This document shows positions 29,914 to 35,943 of a stretch of DNA of 35,943 nucleotides, one piece after another. Source of the stretch: Spongiicolonus versatilis. Its GTDB lineage: Bacteria; Pseudomonadota; Gammaproteobacteria; Arenicellales; Spongiicolonaceae. Positions within the stretch are counted from its first letter, which is position 1, and each line of letters begins with the position of its first letter. A model generated the notes under the pieces. The model did not search any database. It was not told the origin of the DNA and was given only the letters and a program-made list of their open reading frames with translations. The position numbers and the translations under genes were made by a program. Where the stretch lies: the NCBI GenBank assembly GCA_028286165.1, contig JAPYMU010000177.1, positions 1 to 35,943 on the forward strand, in the 5' to 3' direction.

Positions 29914-30828
29914 ATGGAATTTTATTTCGGCCTTGCGCAGATTATCGGCATCCATGTGATTCTCGGGTTGTCGGCATATGTTCTGATGTTGACCGGGCAG
30001 TTGTCCCTGGCCCAGGCCGGGTTTTTCGCCATTGGCGCGTATTCCGCCGGCATCCTCACCGTTCTTTTTCAATTTCATATTGTCCCGGCATTAATTATCG
30101 CGTCGCTTGTCGCCGGCTTGTTCGCTTTTCTGATCGGATTTCCGGCGCTGCGGGTCCGCGGGTTGATGCTGGTGGTCGCGACCATCGCTTTCAGCGAGGT
30201 TGTCCGGCTGTTCTTTTTTAATCTAAGCTGGCGCAAAACCATAGACGGCATAGAAGCCGGCCCCGACAGCACCAACGGGTTCAGGGAAATCCGCTTTTTT
30301 GCCGCCAACGGCTGGGAGCCGTTCCAAGTCACGCTGTTCGTGTGGCTGTTTGTGGCGCTGGTCATGTTTCTTATCTGGTGGTCGGACCGGGCGCGCAGCG
30401 GCGCCGTCCTGCGCGCGGTCGGTGAAGACGAACTGGCCGCGCACAGTGTCGGCATCAACATCACCGCGGTAAAAGTTGCGGCGATGACCGCCGGCGGCAT
30501 GATTGCCGGCATCGGCGGCGCGCTGTATGCCCACACCGCCACATATGTGGACCACCTGACCTTCACCATTCTCCTGGGAACGTTTGCGATTGCATACCCC
30601 ATCCTCGGCGGTTTGCGCAGTGTGTTCGGCACCCTGCTCGCGGTGGTCCTGATTCAGGGCGTACTGGTGGAGGGCCTGCGCGCCCTCGGCGACTGGCGCA
30701 ACATTTTGTTCGGCGTGATCATCATTCTGACGATGAACCTCAAGCCCGGCGGGCTGTTTGACACGCAGACGGTTCAAGCGCTCAGGAAAGGGCTGGCTTT
30801 CAGGGACAAGGGGGCGCCCAATGCTTGA
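29914..30828 (+). CDS. Liv-type ABC transporter permease, LivM family (set 1)
   Basis: A 304-residue LivM-family permease. The first helices include VLMLTGQLSLAQAGFFAIGA, the conserved GQxSLGQAGFFAIGAY region, and the ATPase-contact loop reads AYPILGGLRSVFGTLLAVVL. It forms the heterodimeric membrane channel with LivH. The ATG at 29914 is four bases after the livH stop; an upstream frame within livH is rejected. The gene overlaps the following ATPase gene by eight bases. Confidence 0.92.
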   Translation: MEFYFGLAQIIGIHVILGLSAYVLMLTGQLSLAQAGFFAIGAYSAGILTVLFQFHIVPALIIASLVAGLFAFLIGFPALRVRGLMLVVATIAFSEVVRLFFFNLSWRKTIDGIEAGPDSTNGFREIRFFAANGWEPFQVTLFVWLFVALVMFLIWWSDRARSGAVLRAVGEDELAAHSVGINITAVKVAAMTAGGMIAGIGGALYAHTATYVDHLTFTILLGTFAIAYPILGGLRSVFGTLLAVVLIQGVLVEGLRALGDWRNILFGVIIILTMNLKPGGLFDTQTVQALRKGLAFRDKGAPNA

Positions 30829-31579
30829 GTTAAAAGGCGTCACCAAAAGATTTGGCGGGGTGCAGGCGGTTAATGGCCTGGATATTTCCGTTGCCGAAAA
30901 TGAGATTTTCGGGCTGATTGGCCCGAACGGCTCCGGCAAAAGCACCACCGTGAATTTAATCTGCGGCATCTACCCGGTCACCGCCGGCGAAATTGTTTTT
31001 AACGGCAAAAACCTCGCCGGGTTGCCGCCGCACAAGCGCTTGCGCGCGGGCATCGCGCGAACTTTTCAGAACATCCGCCTGTTTCCAAACCTGACCGTTT
31101 GGCAAAACCTGCTGGTGGCGCGCAATTCAATGGAAGACGTCCATTCACAAAGTTTTCTCGCCCGCTGGCTTGGCGAGACCCGGCACACCCGCGGGGAAAT
31201 AGAAAGCATTCTTGAATTCTCCGACCTTGCGGACAAGGCCGATGACTTGGCCTCCAACCTTGCTTTTGGCGAACAGCGCCGCCTTGAACTGGCGCGCGCC
31301 GCGGCCGCCAAACCCAGACTTCTGCTGCTTGACGAACCGGCCGCGGGAATGAACCGCGAAGAAGTGCAGGACCTGATTCACCGCGTGCGCGGCTTGCGCG
31401 ACAGCGGAATTACAATTCTGCTGGTTGAGCACGTGATGCAGCTGGTGATGAATGTGACCGATCGAATTTGCGTGATTAACTTCGGGCAGAAAATTGCCCA
31501 GGGGACCCCGGATGAGATCCAAAACCACAGCGCTGTTCAGGAAGCCTATTTCGGCACCACAGCCGGGGACCCGGATTAG
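30821..31579 (+). CDS. Liv-type ABC transporter ATPase, LivG family (set 1)
   Basis: A 252-residue ABC ATPase of the LivG family. Walker A is GPNGSGKST, the Q-loop region ARTFQNIRLFPNLTVWQNLL, the signature LAFGEQRRLELARAA (the family's usual variant of LSGGQ), Walker B RLLLLDEPAAGMN and the switch histidine VEH. LivG proteins characteristically have GMNxxE after Walker B and the C-terminal extension EAYFGT. It hydrolyses ATP with its LivF partner to drive uptake. Confidence 0.93.
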   Translation: MLELKGVTKRFGGVQAVNGLDISVAENEIFGLIGPNGSGKSTTVNLICGIYPVTAGEIVFNGKNLAGLPPHKRLRAGIARTFQNIRLFPNLTVWQNLLVARNSMEDVHSQSFLARWLGETRHTRGEIESILEFSDLADKADDLASNLAFGEQRRLELARAAAAKPRLLLLDEPAAGMNREEVQDLIHRVRGLRDSGITILLVEHVMQLVMNVTDRICVINFGQKIAQGTPDEIQNHSAVQEAYFGTTAGDPD

Positions 31580-31590
31580 GTAACGCTATC

Positions 31591-32295
31591 ATGCTGCGAG
31601 TGGAAAACCTGGTCACCGCGTACGGCAAAATCAAGGCGCTGCGCGGCGTCACCCTTGAGGCGCGCGAGGGCGAGGTGACCTGCCTGCTCGGGCCCAATGG
31701 CGCGGGCAAAACAACGACAATGTTTTCCATTGCCGGAATCCTGCGCCCGACGTCCGGCGACATCACCCTGGATGGTGAAAGTCTGCGCGGCCTCGGCGCC
31801 GCCAGAGTGGTCGGCAAAGGCGTGGCCCTGGTCCCGGAAAACCGCCTGGTGTTTCCGCAGATGACGGTCAGTGACAACCTGCATGCCGGCGCGTTTTCCC
31901 GCCGCGACGACCGGAAACGGCAGCGGGATATGGAAAAAATTTACCAGCGCTTTCCGGTGCTCCGCGAGCGCAGCCGGCAGCCGGCCGGCACCTTGTCCGG
32001 GGGCGAACAGCAGATGCTGGCCATTGCGCGCGCGCTGATGGCGCGGCCGCGGATACTGCTGATGGACGAACCGTCCATTGGTCTTGCGCCGATTATCGTG
32101 GCGGAGATTTTTCGCATTATTGCCGAAATCAACCGTGAAGGCGTGAGCATTCTTCTGGTTGAGCAAAACGCGCGCATGGCGCTTAAGTTTGCTCACCGGC
32201 TGTATTTGATTCAGCAGGGCGAGATTACCTTCAGCGGCACTCCCGATGAACTCGGTCAAGACGAAGTCATTCAGCGCAGTTATCTGGGCGGCTAA
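31591..32295 (+). CDS. Liv-type ABC transporter ATPase, LivF family (set 1)
   Basis: A 234-residue LivF-family ATPase with Walker A GPNGAGKTT, a canonical signature LSGGEQQMLAIARALMARP, Walker B ILLMDEPSIGLAP and the switch VEQ characteristic of LivF (Gln-Asn in place of His). It starts 11 bases after LivG and completes the first full LivHMGF set. A 45-base GC-rich spacer without a terminator follows. Confidence 0.93.
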   Translation: MLRVENLVTAYGKIKALRGVTLEAREGEVTCLLGPNGAGKTTTMFSIAGILRPTSGDITLDGESLRGLGAARVVGKGVALVPENRLVFPQMTVSDNLHAGAFSRRDDRKRQRDMEKIYQRFPVLRERSRQPAGTLSGGEQQMLAIARALMARPRILLMDEPSIGLAPIIVAEIFRIIAEINREGVSILLVEQNARMALKFAHRLYLIQQGEITFSGTPDELGQDEVIQRSYLGG

Positions 32296-32340
32296 GGCAG
32301 CGGCCGGGGCGCCGCCGGCAACGGCAAAGGCGGCCTGCGC

Positions 32341-33240
32341 ATGACCGACTTTCTTCAAAATTGCATTGACGGAGTCATGATCGGCTCCTCATATGCTTTG
32401 CTGGCGCTTGGCTTTACCATCATCTTCGGCGTGATGCGGCGGCTGAATCTTTCTTTCGGCCCCACCATTATGCTCGGCGCATTCGGCGGCGCCTGGTTAT
32501 ACCTGCATTTCAATATCAACCCGTGGCTTGTTCTGCTTGCCTGCATCGTGTTCACGGTGGCGGCCGGTGTTTATGTGGAGCGCCTGTGTTTTAACGCGAT
32601 TAAACGCAATGTCGCCATCACTTCCATGGTGTCGAGTTTCGTTATCTGGATGCAACTGGAGGAAATTGCGATTCACATTCTCCCCGACCGCACTTCGCCT
32701 TTCCCGCCCCTGTTCGCGTCTCTGAGTTTTGAGGCCGGCCCTTTTTACGTGCGCTCCGAATATTTGTTCATGTTTGCTGTCGCGGTCGCCGCGGTATTTG
32801 CCGTGGAACGAATTCTTCACCGCACCTGGTTCGGGCTGCGGTTAAGAGCGGTCGCCGAGGACCCGCGCGCGGCGGCTTACATGGGCATTAACGCCGGCCG
32901 CGTATCGGTGTATGCGTTTGTTCTGGTCTCGGTGCTGGGCGCGGTCGCGGGTTATCTGATTCTGGCCGCGGACCAGCAGGTCACGCCGTTCTTCGGTTTG
33001 TGGGCGACGTTCAAAGGCCTGATTGCAATGATGCTGGGTGGCATGGGCTCGCTGCCCGGCGCCATTATCGGCGGACTGCTGCTCGGCGTCATAGAAACCC
33101 AGAGCCTGTGGTATTTCGGCAACGAATACAAAGACCTGGCCGCGTATCTGGTTTTGTTTTTGATGCTGATCGCGCGCCCCGGCGGCATTATGGGGCAGCG
33201 TCTGGTGGAACGCCGGCGGCTGGCTTTTCGGCGGGTGTAG
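32341..33240 (+). CDS. Liv-type ABC transporter permease, LivH family (set 2)
   Basis: A 299-residue LivH permease, clearly related to but divergent from the first set (YALLALGFTIIFGVMRRLNL against YALIGIGFTLIFGAMHKLNM). The C-terminal contact loop is GLIAMMLGGMGSLPGAIIGG. It begins the second membrane/ATPase set without its own binding protein. The ATG at 32341 is 45 bases after the first livF. No promoter is evident in the spacer. Confidence 0.92.
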   Translation: MTDFLQNCIDGVMIGSSYALLALGFTIIFGVMRRLNLSFGPTIMLGAFGGAWLYLHFNINPWLVLLACIVFTVAAGVYVERLCFNAIKRNVAITSMVSSFVIWMQLEEIAIHILPDRTSPFPPLFASLSFEAGPFYVRSEYLFMFAVAVAAVFAVERILHRTWFGLRLRAVAEDPRAAAYMGINAGRVSVYAFVLVSVLGAVAGYLILAADQQVTPFFGLWATFKGLIAMMLGGMGSLPGAIIGGLLLGVIETQSLWYFGNEYKDLAAYLVLFLMLIARPGGIMGQRLVERRRLAFRRV

Positions 33241-33243
33241 AAA

Positions 33244-34155
33244 ATGGACGCATACCACGTCACCGTGCTGTCCAACATCGGCATGATTTCGCTTATTGCG
33301 CTGTCGGCCTACCTGCTTCTGGTTTGCGGCGAGATTTCTTTCGGGCAGCAGGCCTATTTTGGAATCGGCGCGTATATTTCCGGCATCGCCACCGCCATGT
33401 GGGGCTGGCCGTTGTGGAGCGGCATGCTCGCCGGCGGTTTAATAGGCGCCTCGGCGGCCGCTTTTGTCGGCGCGCTCACCTTGCGCATCAACGGGTTTTA
33501 TTTTTCCATTGCGACCCTCGCTTTTGCGGAAATGATGCGCCTTCTGTTGTATGTGTTTCGTTACCAGGTCGAAATCGGCGGCGAGTTGGTCGGGCCGGAC
33601 GGTGAAAACGGTTTTCACGGCATCCGCTGGATTTTTGAAAACGACATCAGCACCGTGGAATTCATGTGGATCATATATGGCGTCCTGGCGTCGGTTGTGG
33701 CCGGCATGATGTTCATGGAGCGCAGCCGGCTGGGAAGAATTTTCCGCATGATAGGACAGGACGACATGCTGGCGCGCATGCAGGGGGTCAATGTGCTGCT
33801 GTATAAAGTCCTTGCCGCCCTCATTGCCGGTTTTATTGCCGGCGTCGGCGGCTCGTTGTATGCGCACTCATTCACCTACATAGAGCCGCAATTTTTTAAT
33901 GTCATGCTCGGTGTGCACGGGCTTGCCTACGGTTTGATTGGCGGCCTCGGCGTTGCTTTCGGGCCGTTGGTCGGCGTGGCCATTGACATCGGCTTTCTTG
34001 AGGCGATTCGCTGGATTCAAGGCTACCGCATGATTGCTTTCGGCGGCCTGGTCGCGGTTATGCTGATTTTCTGGCCGCGCGGCATCTTTGATGAAAAACG
34101 CTGGTATTCCATTCGCCGTTGCTTGCGGAGGATGTGCGGTGCTGAAACTTCGTGA
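33244..34155 (+). CDS. Liv-type ABC transporter permease, LivM family (set 2)
   Basis: A 303-residue LivM permease. LLVCGEISFGQQAYFGIGAY is the conserved first segment and GLAYGLIGGLGVAFGPLVGV the ATPase-contact loop. It differs from LivM of set 1 through much of its length, so the two sets are old duplicates or separately acquired rather than a recent tandem copy. It starts three bases after livH and overlaps the next ATPase gene by 17 bases. Confidence 0.92.
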   Translation: MDAYHVTVLSNIGMISLIALSAYLLLVCGEISFGQQAYFGIGAYISGIATAMWGWPLWSGMLAGGLIGASAAAFVGALTLRINGFYFSIATLAFAEMMRLLLYVFRYQVEIGGELVGPDGENGFHGIRWIFENDISTVEFMWIIYGVLASVVAGMMFMERSRLGRIFRMIGQDDMLARMQGVNVLLYKVLAALIAGFIAGVGGSLYAHSFTYIEPQFFNVMLGVHGLAYGLIGGLGVAFGPLVGVAIDIGFLEAIRWIQGYRMIAFGGLVAVMLIFWPRGIFDEKRWYSIRRCLRRMCGAETS

Positions 34156-34852
34156 AGTTTGCATGAGATTCGGCAAAACCGACGCCATCCGCTTGTTGAA
34201 TCTGGAGGTGGGGGACGGCGAGGTTGTGGGGCTTATCGGCCCCAACGGTTCCGGCAAAACCACGCTGGTTAATTTAATTTCCGGCGTGTATCCCCCAACT
34301 TCCGGCTCCATTCGTTTTGACGGCAGGGAAATTTCCCGGCTTGCCGCGCACAAAATTGCGCGCCTCGGCATTGCGCGCACGTTTCAGAACATTCGCGTTT
34401 ACCCGGGGATGACAGTGCGGGAAAACCTTCAGGCCGCGCTCACCGGCAGCCCCTCGCTGTCCGGCCGGGACGAAATGGACAGCGCACTGCGGCAGGTCCA
34501 ACTGGCGGACCGCGCCGAACATCTGGCCGGGGAGTTGCCGTTGCCGGAGCGAAGACGGCTGGAACTGGCGCGGGTTCTGGTGTGCCATCCCCGGCTGGTG
34601 ATTCTGGACGAACCGGCCGGGGGAATGACGCCCGCTGAAACCGAAGATCTCGCGCAATTAATCAAAAACAAACTGGCGCCGGGCCGCGCCTGTTTGATTA
34701 TTGAGCACAAGATGAATTTAATTACCGCCACCTGCCGCCGCCTGTGCGTTCTTCACCGCGGCGTTAAACTTGCCGACGGTGGCACCGGCCGGGTCCTGTC
34801 CGACCGCCGGGTGATTGACTGCTACATCGGAACGGCGGCCGGCAAATGTTAG
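34139..34852 (+). CDS. Liv-type ABC transporter ATPase, LivG family (set 2), degenerate signature
   Basis: A 237-residue LivG-type ATPase. Walker A (GPNGSGKTT), the Q-loop (ARTFQNIRVYPGMTV), Walker B (LVILDEPAGGMTP) and the switch His (IIEHKM) are intact. The ABC signature, normally LSYGQQRR or LAFGEQRR in LivG, reads LPLPERRRLELAR, without the glycine that contacts ATP across the dimer. The protein is also about 15 residues shorter than its set 1 counterpart, mainly between the Q-loop and the signature. The GTG at 34139 is chosen because GGAGG lies seven bases upstream (34127-34131); it overlaps livM by 17 bases. Confidence 0.9.
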   Translation: MLKLREVCMRFGKTDAIRLLNLEVGDGEVVGLIGPNGSGKTTLVNLISGVYPPTSGSIRFDGREISRLAAHKIARLGIARTFQNIRVYPGMTVRENLQAALTGSPSLSGRDEMDSALRQVQLADRAEHLAGELPLPERRRLELARVLVCHPRLVILDEPAGGMTPAETEDLAQLIKNKLAPGRACLIIEHKMNLITATCRRLCVLHRGVKLADGGTGRVLSDRRVIDCYIGTAAGKC

Positions 34853-35574
34853 AAGTCAGCCGGCTGTCGGTATCCTACGGACAACTGCGGGCGGTTGCCG
34901 GGATTTCCCTGGCCGTGGCCGCCGGCGAGATTGTGTCACTGACCGGCGCAAATGGCGCCGGCAAGAGCAGCGTTCTGGACGGCATCAGCGGCGTTGCAAA
35001 AGTCGCCGGCGGCTCGGTGGTTTTTAACGGACGGGAAATTTCCAACCGTCCGCCGCACCACCCCGGCCGCCGGGGATTGGTCCAGGTTCCAGAGGGCCGC
35101 CGGTTGTTCGCCACCCTCAGCGTCCGCGAAAACCTGCTGCTTGGCGCCGGTCCCCATTGCGGCCGCCGCTTTTCCAACTCCGACTTCGGCGGTGTCGTGG
35201 AATTTTTTCCAGCACTGCAAGACAAACTCCACTTGTCGGCGGCGAGCCTCAGCGGAGGCGAAGCGCAAATGCTGGCCCTGGCCCGCGGCCTGATGGCAAA
35301 ACCCAAATGCCTGCTGCTGGATGAACCATCCCTCGGCCTGTCGCCGGCGGCCACCAAGGATGTTTACCGCCTTATCGCCGGCATGCGCCCGCTGAACATC
35401 GGCATCCTGCTGGTGGAGCAGAATGTGGAACTCGGCCTGTCGGTGTCCGACCGCGGCTACCTGCTGGAAAGCGGCCGGATTGTGCTTGCAGGCACGCCGC
35501 AACAATTGCTCAGTGACCCGCATTTGGTGTCGCGTTACCTGGGCGCCGGGGAGAACACGCCGAATCATGGTTAA
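34846..35574 (+). CDS. Liv-type ABC transporter ATPase, LivF family (set 2)
   Basis: A 242-residue LivF-type ATPase with Walker A GANGAGKSS, canonical signature LSGGEAQMLALARGLMAKP, Walker B LLLDEPSLGLSP and VEQN switch. It overlaps livG by seven bases and the next gene by eight. If it pairs with the set 2 LivG, the dimer would have one normal and one weakened ATP site. Confidence 0.92.
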   Translation: MLEVSRLSVSYGQLRAVAGISLAVAAGEIVSLTGANGAGKSSVLDGISGVAKVAGGSVVFNGREISNRPPHHPGRRGLVQVPEGRRLFATLSVRENLLLGAGPHCGRRFSNSDFGGVVEFFPALQDKLHLSAASLSGGEAQMLALARGLMAKPKCLLLDEPSLGLSPAATKDVYRLIAGMRPLNIGILLVEQNVELGLSVSDRGYLLESGRIVLAGTPQQLLSDPHLVSRYLGAGENTPNHG

Positions 35575-35943
35575 CATCCGCCCCGCCGCAACCCTGGCGC
35601 TTGCCGGATTTGTTTTATATGTCCACGCGCTCAGCGCCGCCGCCGCGCCGAGGATGGATGCGGAAGTGACGTGCGAGCCGGCTGCTGAAAAGTTTGCGCA
35701 CCATTGTTTGATTACGGTGAAAGACCGCGCCAGCGGCGCGCCGGTGAATGGCCTGGAAATCACCGTCGGCGCCGACATGCCGTCCATGGCCATGGCGCAC
35801 AATGTTAAACCGGTGGCCGCCAAGCCCACCGGCGCCCCCGGCAAATACAAAATCCGCATTCAACTGGAGATGCACGGCGAGTGGGCGTTGCGCCTTGATA
35901 TGCACAGCACAACACACGGCCGCGACCGCATCGTCCGCAAAAT
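35567..35943 (+). CDS. YtkA/FixH-like exported protein (cut by window edge)
   Basis: The frame is open from an ATG at 35567, overlapping the livF stop, to the right edge (125 codons). A signal peptide is evident (LALAGFVLYVHALSAAAA). The mature part reads like a YtkA/FixH immunoglobulin-like domain: VNGLEITVGADMPSMAMAHN, then GKYKIRIQLEMHGEWALRLDM. The methionines and histidines of this domain suggest metal (copper) or membrane-complex roles in relatives, but that is inference. Tight coupling to the transporter genes suggests it may be a periplasmic accessory of the same system; it could equally begin a new functional unit to the right. Confidence 0.75.
   Translation, partial: MVNIRPAATLALAGFVLYVHALSAAAAPRMDAEVTCEPAAEKFAHHCLITVKDRASGAPVNGLEITVGADMPSMAMAHNVKPVAAKPTGAPGKYKIRIQLEMHGEWALRLDMHSTTHGRDRIVRK

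Overview
The window is a compact, GC-rich bacterial chromosome segment with about 38 protein genes and one tRNA. Several gene orders are gammaproteobacterial: miaB-ybeZ-ybeY-ybeX-lnt, pcnB-folK and ubiE-ubiJ-ubiB. A PPi-type phosphofructokinase next to adk, the ubiquinone genes and a DmsC-like membrane anchor suggest a respiratory, non-enteric gammaproteobacterium. I cannot name a genus.

Layout. (1) 1-1470: the start of a restriction-methylation gene that runs off the left edge, a VOC/glyoxalase-fold gene, a truncated NYN-domain gene, and a short promoter-to-terminator unit that looks like a small RNA. (2) 1471-9352: pfp diverges from a tightly packed run adk - small membrane protein - hemB - DUF971 - ubiE - ubiJ - ubiB - dmsC-like, with most genes overlapping or a few bases apart. 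(3) 9384-12544: an SLC13/RCK transporter, a DoxX protein and msrA. (4) 12536-17078, minus strand: scpB, scpA, trpS, folK, pcnB. (5) 17166-17240: tRNA-Glu(CTC), followed by xerD and a periplasmic helical-repeat protein on the minus strand. (6) 20108-22094, minus strand: two glycosyltransferases inserted next to the lnt operon, one carrying a 15-base homopolymer. (7) 22091-27272, minus strand: miaB, ybeZ, ybeY, ybeX/corC, lnt. (8) 27633-35574: one periplasmic binding protein followed by two complete LivH-LivM-LivG-LivF sets, then a YtkA/FixH-like gene cut by the right edge.

The most interesting signals are not single genes. First, at least six unlinked genes share an extended -10 promoter (TGn plus a TATAAT-like hexamer) only 6-11 bases before the start codon, which predicts leaderless or near-leaderless mRNAs: the restriction gene, pfp, the SLC13 gene, msrA, the helical-repeat gene and miaB. 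Second, a 21-bp (7-codon) repeat family occurs as a six-unit array in one spacer and as copies at the 3' ends of a glycosyltransferase gene and miaB. Third, a C15 tract near the end of the family-2 glycosyltransferase gene could switch its C-terminus and its coupling to the next gene. Fourth, one binding protein serves, or appears to serve, two Liv membrane/ATPase sets, and the second LivG has a degenerate ABC signature. Fifth, 1372-1466 holds a consensus sigma-70 promoter and a strong intrinsic terminator only about 60 bases apart with no gene between them.
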